Notes under the pieces: generated by a model
Databases searched by the model: none
Seen by the model: only the letters and a program-made list of their open reading frames with translations
Told to the model about the DNA's origin: nothing
IMG/VR virus record: IMGVR_UViG_3300046457_000143
Coordinates: 1 to 64,000 of that record
Direction: 5' to 3' (one strand)
From: a virus
Length of the DNA stretch: 64,000 nucleotides
In this document: piece after piece, positions 1 through 7,584 of the stretch
Numbering within the stretch: the first letter of the stretch is position 1
Layout of the letters: every line of letters begins with the position of its first letter
Translations under genes and position numbers: made by a program

Positions 1-269
1 TAGTTCCCTGGTTCAAGGTCGGGAAGATGTTCTTCCCGGAAGAGATGAAGCATTCCGTCATCATGGGACGGGCGATGGGCCAGATCAAACTGGTTACCCA
101 GTCGGGCATCAAGGGAAAGGACGACTTCGTGGACACCGTGTCCATGCTGGCCTTCCTCAAACCCTGGAAACCTTCCGATTCAGCGCCGGCCACCCCCGAC
201 GAAGTGAGCATCTACGAGGACGAGGAAGAACGCTCGGAACCTAGTGGGCTGTCTTCCTACATCGTGTGA
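1..269 (+). CDS. Terminase large subunit, C-terminal end (partial)
   Basis: The frame is open from the left edge, so only the last 88 or so residues of the protein are visible. The segment WFKVGKMFFPEEMK followed by GKDDFVDTVSML is typical of the end of a TerL nuclease domain, where a conserved Asp pair helps bind the catalytic metals. TerL is the ATP-driven motor that cuts and packages DNA into the procapsid. The acidic tail (EDEEERSEPSG) is the extreme C-terminus. The next gene begins 8 bases downstream, and the N4 order (gp68 then gp67) agrees with the call. The ATPase half lies outside the window, so the identification rests on this tail and the context. Confidence 0.75.
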   Translation, partial: VPWFKVGKMFFPEEMKHSVIMGRAMGQIKLVTQSGIKGKDDFVDTVSMLAFLKPWKPSDSAPATPDEVSIYEDEEERSEPSGLSSYIV

Positions 270-276
270 GGTAGAG

Positions 277-981
277 ATGAATATCCAGGAACTGTTTGCC
301 GACCTCTCCTTTGGAGAGTTGTCGAGCCTCACCCTGGCTCAGGAGGGTGCCGGTCTTATCACCGACGCCGGTAAGGAGCGGGTGATCCGCTTTGCCAATG
401 AGGGGCTGCTCAAGCTCTATGCCCGGTACGTCCTGAAACAGAATGATGTGCTCATCGAGACGGTGGACTGGATCACCCAGTATCACCTGCTCAGGAAGTT
501 CGCTGAGTCGTCGGCGGGCACCTCGACCCAGCCGGTCCTGTACATCAAGGATCTGTACCGGGAGCCGTTCCAGGAAGATGTGATCCGCATCCTGAGCGTG
601 TTCAACAGCTACGGCTGCGAGCTTCCGCTGAACGACGAGGGCAACCCACTCTCGGTTTTCACGCCGCAGGGCAATGTGCTCCAGGTGCCGCGCCCGGAAT
701 GCGGGGTGGCCCTGAGTGTCAGCTACCAGGCAAAGCATCGCCTGCTGACACTTGCAGACCTGACCCAGGAGATCGAGCTGCCCGAAGTGCTCAGGCCCGC
801 CTTGCGCGCCTGGATTGCCTCCGGCATTTTTGGTCAGGTCAACACGCAGGAGTCCCAGGCGATGGCACAGGGTCATCTGGCCAGCTATGAGGCTACCTGT
901 AGCGAGGCACTGCAGCAGGATCTGGTGAGTACCAGTACTTCAACCACAAGCAACCGATTCCATAAAAACGGATGGATCTGA
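277..981 (+). CDS. N4 gp67-like virion protein
   Basis: A 234-residue protein starting at MNIQELFADLSFGEL. I chose this ATG over the upstream in-frame one at 244 because it follows GTGAGGTAGAG and lies just after the terminase stop, whereas 244 would be inside terminase. The protein is mixed alpha/beta with no membrane segment or signal peptide. The middle (DLYREPFQEDVIRILSVFNSYG) looks like a globular structural domain. In N4 the gene directly after the terminase encodes gp67, a roughly 30-kDa virion protein of the tail region, and size and position fit. The call is by synteny and general character; I see no catalytic motif. Confidence 0.55.
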   Translation: MNIQELFADLSFGELSSLTLAQEGAGLITDAGKERVIRFANEGLLKLYARYVLKQNDVLIETVDWITQYHLLRKFAESSAGTSTQPVLYIKDLYREPFQEDVIRILSVFNSYGCELPLNDEGNPLSVFTPQGNVLQVPRPECGVALSVSYQAKHRLLTLADLTQEIELPEVLRPALRAWIASGIFGQVNTQESQAMAQGHLASYEATCSEALQQDLVSTSTSTTSNRFHKNGWI

Positions 982-982
982 C

Positions 983-3955
983 ATGAGTTATCGAAATTCG
1001 CTGGACTGTGAGGGTGGCGCTGCGCCCCTTGTCGACAAGATGCTGGGTACCGCCTTTGGGGTGGTGAACAGTGTTGCCCAGAAACTTCCGGTCATCACGT
1101 ACCTGCAGGAGAACATCGACCGGCTGGTGACGGACGTACATACGTCACGGGATGCTGCAGCAGCGTCTGCGGTGACATCGACCCAGGAGGCACAGGCCTC
1201 TGCCGGCAGTGCCGCTGCCTCGCATGATTCGCAGGTTGCGGCAGCCGTTTCCCAGGACGCGTCTCACGCCTCGGAAGTGGCCGCTGGCACCTCGGCAGCA
1301 GCAGCGCACGCCAGTGAGCTGGCCGCAGCAGCAAGTGCAGCCGCTGCAGGCGAATCGTCCGATGCAAGTGCGGCTTCAGCTGCTGCCTCGCAGGCAGCGT
1401 TCAATACCGTGGCCAACGGCACGTCTCCCGACGCCGGTGCACTGTCAGGTACTGACAAGTTGCCACTCAGCCGGGGAGCAGGACTGCTGGGTACCTCGCT
1501 CACGAAGATCGCACAGTGGGTGACCCAGACGTATCAGGGCTTCACACAGAGCGGAACGGGCGCAGTCGCACGAACGGTGCCGGATCGGCTGCGTGATTCC
1601 GTTTCGCTGCGGGATTTTGGTGCAGTGGGTGGTGCAGGTCTGGTGGATGACACGACAGCGCTGAACGTGGCCATTGCCGTAATCCAGGCGATGGCTGCGG
1701 CCCAGAACTCGACCTACCCGCTGCCAGCCATTGATATTCCAGGCGGGCGCTACAAACTCACCGGCACGATCAATACCTACCCATGGGTCAAGTTCCGGGC
1801 GGTCGGCAGTGTGGTGTTCGACTTCAGCACACTGGATCCGTCGATGAACGGGATTGTCTGCCGCAATGAGCAGACTGTTATCCCGGAAGGCCTGATGAAG
1901 TGGGGCACGAATAGTCCTTTCCTCGATGGTTCGGGCGGCTCGATCATGATTCAGGGACCGGGCAAGGTAGCCTCGCAGGGCTGGGCAATCGTGACGGGTA
2001 ATACGACACTCGCCTCTGGTCCGGTACGGGATACAGGCGGTTGCAACGTCATCGTGACTGGCTGGCGTGGGGCACTGCGCATCGACCCGATTAACTGCTA
2101 TCTGCAGAAGTGGAAGTCGTGCCGGTTCGAACAGAACCGGGAAGATTGTGTCTATGTGTCGCCGGCCAGCGGTAACCAGACCAACAGCGGCGAGCGCATG
2201 CTGTTCGAGGATGTCGTGTTCTCTGGCGCGAACAATGCTGTCTACCACAACTGTGATGGCTTCGATTACCAGTTTGTGTCGTGCTCTTTTGACTACAACG
2301 GTACGCCGATCAAGTTCGGCCCGAACGGTCGCTACTCGACGGTACGCCTGATCGGCGGGCATACCGAAGCGTTTGATGGCCTGTTCATCGACGCAACGGC
2401 CTCCGGCCAGTACGTTGCCGCCGTGCTGGCAGGGCATGACGTTCTGGCCACGCCCTGGACATCGGGCCTGCCGTGCTCACCCAGCCGCACGCTGATTGAT
2501 GGCAACCCGGCCAATCCGCTGCGCCTGTCGGTCGACGGGCTGACCATGCCATTCCTCGTGCGGCCGTATGTGCCGGACTCGGCCATTGTTGGCGATGGTG
2601 TGGATATCTACTCCTGCGGCGGCGTCATCTTTCAGTCGTTCTATGCACCGTTCTCCCGTACCAAATCGCTCGGGCGTGACTACGACTTTTCACTCGATGC
2701 AGTTGGGACACTGGCCACCGCCATGACGGCGTGGTTTGTCGACACGACTGCTTTCATCCAGGTCAGCGTGCCGGTTGCTGATGTGCAGGCTGCGCCGGGG
2801 ATGGCGGCAGGCATGCAGGCATTGCACCTTAACGGCACGGATGCGGTGAATTCGCAGATCACGATCGGCACCAAGGCGCTGTCTCCGTGTTCTCCGGGTG
2901 AACCGCTCTATCCGGGGTGTGACTTCTACGGCGGTGCGGCAACGGGTGTGCTGAACGTGCGCCCGTTCCTGCGCTTCTACGATGCGGCAGGCAATCTGCT
3001 GTCCGATAGCAATACGTGGTTCACCTATTCGATGTCTGCGGCTTATGCAGATGCGGCGGTGCCAACGCATGGCTCGCAGGCACAGTGGTTTCCGACCAAC
3101 TACACCGTTGCGTTTGCTCCGAAGAAGGCTGCATTTTTCCGTACCTATGTGAAGGTAAGTGCCTTTTCCGGGGACATTTACCTGCGCAACGTGCGGGCCG
3201 CATTCACGTCAAACCGGTCTGCTGCTGCAGGTACGCCGGCCTTTACCGCTGCTGCCGGATCAATTCCATTTGCAAGTGGCGCCGGCATGCTGCTCTCGGA
3301 CAACACCAATTTCGTCTGGGATGCCACGAACAAGCGTCTTGGGGTGGGTACGAAGAGTCCGGCTGCCCCGCTCAATACGCTGGTGGTAGGGGCGGGTGCG
3401 ACAACTACGGCAACACGCGTGGAGAACTACAGCAACACTGCTGGTACAGGTGTTGCCAGCGAGGAAAATGCGTCAGCGACCTACGGTGCAGTGGGTTACC
3501 GGCGCATTACCTACTCTCCCACTGGTTCGGCAGTCAACCGCCACAAGATCCAGCTCAATGATGGCACAGGTCTGAAGACTGTTCTCGACATGCGGTCGGA
3601 TGGTGTGAACGGTCTGATGGTCGGTGCGGACGGGCCTAACACGAGCACGCTGCAGTCGGCAGGCTCGCTTGCCACGGTACTGCCGCTGTACAAGCTGAAT
3701 GCGACCTACGCACTGGGGCCGAATGACTATTGCGTGCTGGGAGATGGCGCAACCATTTTCCAGCTGCCTGCTATCGCCACCTGCCCTGGCCGGATTTACG
3801 CCATCAAGAATGTCGGTACGGGCACATCCACCATCACGCCTAACGGCGCTGAGACTATCGATGGGACGGCTGGCAATCTCGTCATCTCGGTGAAAAACTC
3901 GGCCGTGATGGTTCAGGCTGCAGCAACAGGCTGGCAAATCATCGGAAAGGTCTGA
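983..3955 (+). CDS. Tail fibre/appendage protein with pectate-lyase-like beta-helix
   Basis: A 990-residue receptor-binding protein, starting 1 base after the previous stop. Residues 1-50 (LGTAFGVVNSVAQKLPVITYLQENI) resemble the virion-attachment segment at the start of N4 gp66-like appendages. Residues 55-140 are an Ala/Ser-rich heptad stretch (SAAASHDSQVAAAVS type) expected to form a trimeric coiled coil. From about residue 210 the motif DFGAVGG...DDTTAL marks the start of a pectate-lyase-type right-handed beta-helix, the fold of many capsule- or LPS-degrading spikes. The C-terminal 90 residues (GDGATIFQLPAI, then TPNGAETIDG) match a small beta domain that ends many phage fibres. Whether it cleaves polysaccharide or only binds cannot be told from sequence. 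Confidence 0.8.
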   Translation: MSYRNSLDCEGGAAPLVDKMLGTAFGVVNSVAQKLPVITYLQENIDRLVTDVHTSRDAAAASAVTSTQEAQASAGSAAASHDSQVAAAVSQDASHASEVAAGTSAAAAHASELAAAASAAAAGESSDASAASAAASQAAFNTVANGTSPDAGALSGTDKLPLSRGAGLLGTSLTKIAQWVTQTYQGFTQSGTGAVARTVPDRLRDSVSLRDFGAVGGAGLVDDTTALNVAIAVIQAMAAAQNSTYPLPAIDIPGGRYKLTGTINTYPWVKFRAVGSVVFDFSTLDPSMNGIVCRNEQTVIPEGLMKWGTNSPFLDGSGGSIMIQGPGKVASQGWAIVTGNTTLASGPVRDTGGCNVIVTGWRGALRIDPINCYLQKWKSCRFEQNREDCVYVSPASGNQTNSGERMLFEDVVFSGANNAVYHNCDGFDYQFVSCSFDYNGTPIKFGPNGRYSTVRLIGGHTEAFDGLFIDATASGQYVAAVLAGHDVLATPWTSGLPCSPSRTLIDGNPANPLRLSVDGLTMPFLVRPYVPDSAIVGDGVDIYSCGGVIFQSFYAPFSRTKSLGRDYDFSLDAVGTLATAMTAWFVDTTAFIQVSVPVADVQAAPGMAAGMQALHLNGTDAVNSQITIGTKALSPCSPGEPLYPGCDFYGGAATGVLNVRPFLRFYDAAGNLLSDSNTWFTYSMSAAYADAAVPTHGSQAQWFPTNYTVAFAPKKAAFFRTYVKVSAFSGDIYLRNVRAAFTSNRSAAAGTPAFTAAAGSIPFASGAGMLLSDNTNFVWDATNKRLGVGTKSPAAPLNTLVVGAGATTTATRVENYSNTAGTGVASEENASATYGAVGYRRITYSPTGSAVNRHKIQLNDGTGLKTVLDMRSDGVNGLMVGADGPNTSTLQSAGSLATVLPLYKLNATYALGPNDYCVLGDGATIFQLPAIATCPGRIYAIKNVGTGTSTITPNGAETIDGTAGNLVISVKNSAVMVQAAATGWQIIGKV

Positions 3956-3961
3956 TCATGG

Positions 3962-3981
3962 GGCTGCCTTCGGGCAGCCTT
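3962..3981 (+). terminator. UUCG-loop hairpin after the fibre gene
   Basis: A 7-bp perfect stem, GGCTGCC/GGCAGCC, closed by a TTCG tetraloop, 7 bases after the fibre stop. Only two T residues follow, so it may trim or stabilise the mRNA 3' end more than terminate. Confidence 0.5.
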
Positions 3982-4001
3982 CCTGAACCAGGAAAAAGAA
4001 C

Positions 4002-4331
4002 ATGACAATACTTTTCAAGCGCGGACAGACCTTTGACTTCGCGGGGCAGCTCACGAGCAAGGGCGTGCCGTATCCGCTCGCCGGCTGCACGCTGTATGCG
4101 GATATACGGACCCAGGCGAATTTCGCCTTCGTCCAGCATATGACGTGCACGATCCTGGACCTGACGACTTCGCTGGTCCAGATCTATGCGTCGGACGCGG
4201 ACTCAGCGAAGTGGCGGGCCATGCCACACCTGCTCGATGTCCGGCTGGTCAACGCGGCAGGCAAGGTGCTGATCTCCAACACCGTGGAGATTGACGTACT
4301 CGACACTGTGACGGAGGCCAATACAGCATGA
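4002..4331 (+). CDS. Small beta-rich tail/fibre accessory protein
   Basis: A 109-residue protein (MTILFKRGQTFDFAGQL...) with alternating beta pattern and no membrane segment. The opening, a 'rGqTf-df-gqLt-kGvpypLaGctlyadir' layout, resembles the N-terminal domain of baseplate/fibre adaptor proteins of the BppU kind, which attach receptor-binding modules to a tail. The start is preceded by the leader TGAACCAGGAAAAAGAAC, a form repeated before several genes here. The stop overlaps the next start by 4 bases (ATGA), implying coupled translation with the large fibre protein downstream. Function is inferred from fold pattern and neighbours only. Confidence 0.5.
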   Translation: MTILFKRGQTFDFAGQLTSKGVPYPLAGCTLYADIRTQANFAFVQHMTCTILDLTTSLVQIYASDADSAKWRAMPHLLDVRLVNAAGKVLISNTVEIDVLDTVTEANTA

Positions 4332-5926
4332 GCGATGTACTCGATGATGAGGTGTCCATCGAGTTCACTACGTCAGGACTGGCCGTTGGAGTGGGGACCG
4401 ATCCCGTTGAACTCGGTCTCCAGTCCAGCGTCCTGTCGACAGAACTCGAAGAAGATGCCCTGGTTGCGGAGCTCGTATCCGACAACCTGATCCTCCGTCT
4501 GTACCAGCCGGGTGGTGTCCCGCAACCTGGCGATCCGGGCTCACCTACCGGCCCAGGCGGGGGAGGTCTCACCCCGGCACAGATCGAGCTGATCACCAGG
4601 GCAATCACAGATACTGCTGTCGCAGCTGCGGTGGCCCAGGCACAGATCACGGCCGCCTCGGCTGCCGCTGCAGTACTGCAGGCTGAGGTCGATGCACGCC
4701 TGCTCGCTGACAGCATTATTGAGGCGTCGGTCACGGATGTGTCGGCAGCCCTGCAGACCGAGACCGACTCGACGGCTATCAGCATCCAGACGGTCGGTGC
4801 CCGCATTGATGAGAATGTGGCGGCCCTGCAGGATGAAAAGGTGGCCCGTGCTGACGCCGAGTCCGCTATTGCGCTGCGCATCGACCAGACCGTGGCGGTG
4901 TCGGGCGGCAATACGGCGGCCATCCATGACGAGGTGATTGCCCGTACCGACGCAGATACTGCCATTGGTATGCGTATCGATGTGGTCGTGGCGAATGTCG
5001 GACAGAACACGGCCGATATCGTTACGGAACAGCAGGCGAGAGCCGATGCCGTCAGTGCACTGGCCACGCGGGTTGATACGGTCGAGGCAGAGTCGAATGG
5101 TGTCTCCGCACAGATCACCAGTCTGCAGACGGCCCAGGCCACGCAGAATGCCGCAACGGCCAGTTCGATCAACACACTGACCACGACACTCAATGGTCAC
5201 GCGACCACAATCCAGACACAGCAGCAGTCAATTGATGGTGTGTCGGCGCAGTGGTCCGTCAAGATCGATAACAACGGGATCATCTCCGGGTTCGGCCTGA
5301 CCTCGACGCCGGTCAATGGTGTGCCGGTGACTGATCTGGCTTTCCGGGCGGACAAATTCTCCATCTGGATCCCAGGTTATCCGGGTATTGCCCCCTTCCA
5401 GGTGCAACTGGTGGATGGTGTGCCGCGTGTGACCATGGTCAACGCCATGATTGGCGACGCGACGATCACCAATGCAAAGATCGGCAATGCTGCCATCACC
5501 AACGCCAAGATCGGCAACCTCGAAGTCGACACACTGAAGCTGGGCAACAACTCGGTCACAGTACCGGCCTACATGAGCGGGGTGGGTGGTTCAGGCAACA
5601 TCAACGCAGGGGAGACCAGCGGCATCATTGGTTCCCTCACCGTCAGCTACCCCGTCGACACGTCAGTCGTCGTGCTCTTCAGCTGGCAGTCAATCGTTGG
5701 CGATATCTCGACCGACTCGCGCATCCAGATGAGCATGGATGGCAACTACTTCATCGACGTGGGGAACTCGTCGCAGGATGGTTTCCGCAGCGCCTTCACC
5801 ACCTCGGCCCGTATCTACGTCCCGGCAGGTACCCATACCTTCGCCTTCCGGGGAGCGAACCAGTGGAATGCAGGATGGTGGTCGATTGACCAGTGGTCTG
5901 CCCTGATTCTTGGAGTGATGAAATGA
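4328..5926 (+). CDS. Fibre protein with lambda gpJ-like (DUF1983-type) module
   Basis: A 532-residue protein. An acidic N-terminal domain ends in a Pro/Gly linker (residues 58-80). Residues 85-300 are a coiled coil with a repeat of about 30 residues (ADAESAIALRIDQTV, TDADTAIGMRIDVVV, ADAVSALATRVDTV). Residues 300-415 match the fibre segment of the lambda gpJ family: WSVKIDNNGIISGFGL, then ADKFSIW, then tandem DATITNAKIGNAAITNAKIG turns. The last 110 residues form a beta-sandwich-like tip ending WSALILGVMK. In lambda-type siphophages this module projects the receptor-binding tip. Finding it in an N4-type podophage suggests transfer. Confidence 0.7.
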   Translation: MSDVLDDEVSIEFTTSGLAVGVGTDPVELGLQSSVLSTELEEDALVAELVSDNLILRLYQPGGVPQPGDPGSPTGPGGGGLTPAQIELITRAITDTAVAAAVAQAQITAASAAAAVLQAEVDARLLADSIIEASVTDVSAALQTETDSTAISIQTVGARIDENVAALQDEKVARADAESAIALRIDQTVAVSGGNTAAIHDEVIARTDADTAIGMRIDVVVANVGQNTADIVTEQQARADAVSALATRVDTVEAESNGVSAQITSLQTAQATQNAATASSINTLTTTLNGHATTIQTQQQSIDGVSAQWSVKIDNNGIISGFGLTSTPVNGVPVTDLAFRADKFSIWIPGYPGIAPFQVQLVDGVPRVTMVNAMIGDATITNAKIGNAAITNAKIGNLEVDTLKLGNNSVTVPAYMSGVGGSGNINAGETSGIIGSLTVSYPVDTSVVVLFSWQSIVGDISTDSRIQMSMDGNYFIDVGNSSQDGFRSAFTTSARIYVPAGTHTFAFRGANQWNAGWWSIDQWSALILGVMK

Positions 5927-6300
5927 CCGACGAAACACTCGACCCCACAGAGATGGTCGTCTTTCTCAAATACGACGCAACAGGCCGAATCCTGTTCAAG
6001 GGTGAAATACCCCGCAGCATGCTGGAACTGCAGGGGGATAACGTGCTGGAGGGCGATGCCGATGTCTCTCTTGACTGGATCCAGGATGGTGCGAAGGTGC
6101 CCCGTCCTGTGAATCCGGCCACCCTCAGTGGCATGACGCTGGAGAACCTGCCGAGTCCCTGCACGATCACGGTTGAAGGTATCGACCATGCGTCGACCGA
6201 TGCCACCTGTGAACTGTCGTTCAGTCAGCCTGGAATCTACACCGTCAAGGTGGTAGCCTGGCCGATGCTGGACGCTACGTTTGAGGTAACCCAGGCATGA
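5923..6300 (+). CDS. Small tail-associated protein, Ig-like C-terminal half
   Basis: A 125-residue protein. The start MTDETLDPTEM overlaps the upstream stop by 4 bases (ATGA), so I reject the earlier in-frame start at 5893. The first 60 residues (MVVFLKYDATGRILFKGEIP) are a small beta domain seen at the front of several phage fibre partners. The second half (PCTITVEGIDHASTDATCELSFSQPG then YTVKVVAWP) reads as an Ig-like beta-sandwich. It sits inside the fibre operon and is translationally coupled on both sides, so a minor structural or fibre-assembly role is likely. I do not recognise a named family. Confidence 0.5.
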   Translation: MTDETLDPTEMVVFLKYDATGRILFKGEIPRSMLELQGDNVLEGDADVSLDWIQDGAKVPRPVNPATLSGMTLENLPSPCTITVEGIDHASTDATCELSFSQPGIYTVKVVAWPMLDATFEVTQA

Positions 6301-6488
6301 AGATCCACCATGAAGTTGATCCACGACCACTCCGGAAAAAGGCCTACATGGGCATTGGTGAGCAGCTCGATGCGCTGATGAAGGGCTTTGCTGCACTTCA
6401 GGAAAAGGGCGTGGATCTGCCACCGGAAACGGTTGCCTGGATTGACCACTGCAAATCGGTCAAGGACCGCTTTAAAAAGAAGACTTGA
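6297..6488 (+). CDS. Small conserved tail-cluster protein (fibre chaperone-like)
   Basis: A 63-residue basic protein overlapping the previous gene by 4 bases. The pattern KKAYMGIGEQLDALMKGFAAL belongs to a short family commonly encoded beside phage fibre genes (consensus approximately 'r-aYPsigDQLDmlykai'). These are usually annotated hypothetical and suspected to assist fibre assembly. It is predicted all-helical. Function is inferred from family habit and location. Confidence 0.5.
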   Translation: MKIHHEVDPRPLRKKAYMGIGEQLDALMKGFAALQEKGVDLPPETVAWIDHCKSVKDRFKKKT

Positions 6489-6498
6489 GGACAAGAAA

Positions 6499-7584
6499 AT
6501 GACGGACGTTATCCCTCCGATTGATGTGCCTTCCGGCACATCCCCGAGCTTTGCCGACTTTCTCGGCTCCAACCCGCATCTGCTGAATCACTCCAGTGGC
6601 AGTGTGGACGGTCTGACAGCACCCCCGGAAGATGGGGATTCTGGTTCTGGTTCGTCGGCAGAGATCGATGCACTCCTCGCCCAGATCTCACCGTCGCCGG
6701 GTGCCAGCAAGATTCCCCGTGCGCGACCATCCGGCACCCTTGCTCCTTCCTGGCTCGACGTTGATGAGATGGCTGCCGCACTCGACGGCAAGGTCGGTGG
6801 AGGTGTCACGCCAGATGAAATGAACGCCGCGGTTGCTGCGGCTGGTGCTTCTGCTACCACGGCAACTCAACGTGCTGCCGATGCAGGTGCCAGCGCGAGC
6901 GCAGCGCATACCAGCGAGCTCAATGCTGCGCAGAGCGCAACGTCACTGTCCGCAGGTCTGGCCTCGTTCAACAAGAACTGGCTCGGCCCCCATGCTACGG
7001 ACCCGGTCACTGACAACCAGGGTCAGCCGCTGATCATCGGCGCACGGTACCAGAACACCACCGGCACGCCCAATGTGATCCGGGTCTACACGTCCACCGG
7101 CTGGCAGGATGAAGATGCGACGGCAGAAGCGGCCAGCGCCAACGCAACGCTGGCTGCAACCCAGGCTGCCTCGTCCGCTGCTGCGGCGTCGGGAAGTGCA
7201 GCTGCGGCGGCTGCCTCGGCTACGATCGCCCTGCGTGGTGTGTCGGCCAACACGCTGACGGCTGCACTGAACCTGGCTGCAGCAATTGGCGCCACGGCCA
7301 GTACCTCGTTCAATCTGGGTACTGCCCTGGGCGCACTGGCGCTGCAGCTGAAGGCCGACAACCAGCTGGTGGGGAACCAGAACTACGAGATCAAGCTCTT
7401 CGACGGCAGTGCGGCCGGCACGCTCCTGTATCAGGCAAGCGGCATCACCGATCAGCACTTCGCAGATAACGCCTGCTTCTTCATTCCGCCGCTCACGTCT
7501 GGCAACCTGTTCGTGCTCGTCACGAACATCGACGCCAATGCGATGACGCTGAACCTGACGATCAAGCTCCTGGGGATCCAATGA
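6499..7584 (+). CDS. Ala-rich tail/fibre protein
   Basis: A 361-residue protein starting at MTDVIPPIDVPSG after TTGAGGACAAGAAA; the in-frame start at 6388 would overlap the previous gene deeply and is rejected. The first 90 residues are low-complexity and acidic, with GSGSGSS. Two Ala/Ser-rich helical stretches (about residues 110-150 and 205-250) flank a compact domain with GPHATDPVTDNQGQPLIIG and YQNTTGTPNVIRVYTSTGW. That domain is common in phage fibres as a 'ryydt--g-irvyt--gW' strand pair. The C-terminus is beta-rich. Probably a fibre subunit or adaptor; it overlaps the GH114-like protein by 4 bases. Confidence 0.55.
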   Translation: MTDVIPPIDVPSGTSPSFADFLGSNPHLLNHSSGSVDGLTAPPEDGDSGSGSSAEIDALLAQISPSPGASKIPRARPSGTLAPSWLDVDEMAAALDGKVGGGVTPDEMNAAVAAAGASATTATQRAADAGASASAAHTSELNAAQSATSLSAGLASFNKNWLGPHATDPVTDNQGQPLIIGARYQNTTGTPNVIRVYTSTGWQDEDATAEAASANATLAATQAASSAAAASGSAAAAAASATIALRGVSANTLTAALNLAAAIGATASTSFNLGTALGALALQLKADNQLVGNQNYEIKLFDGSAAGTLLYQASGITDQHFADNACFFIPPLTSGNLFVLVTNIDANAMTLNLTIKLLGIQ

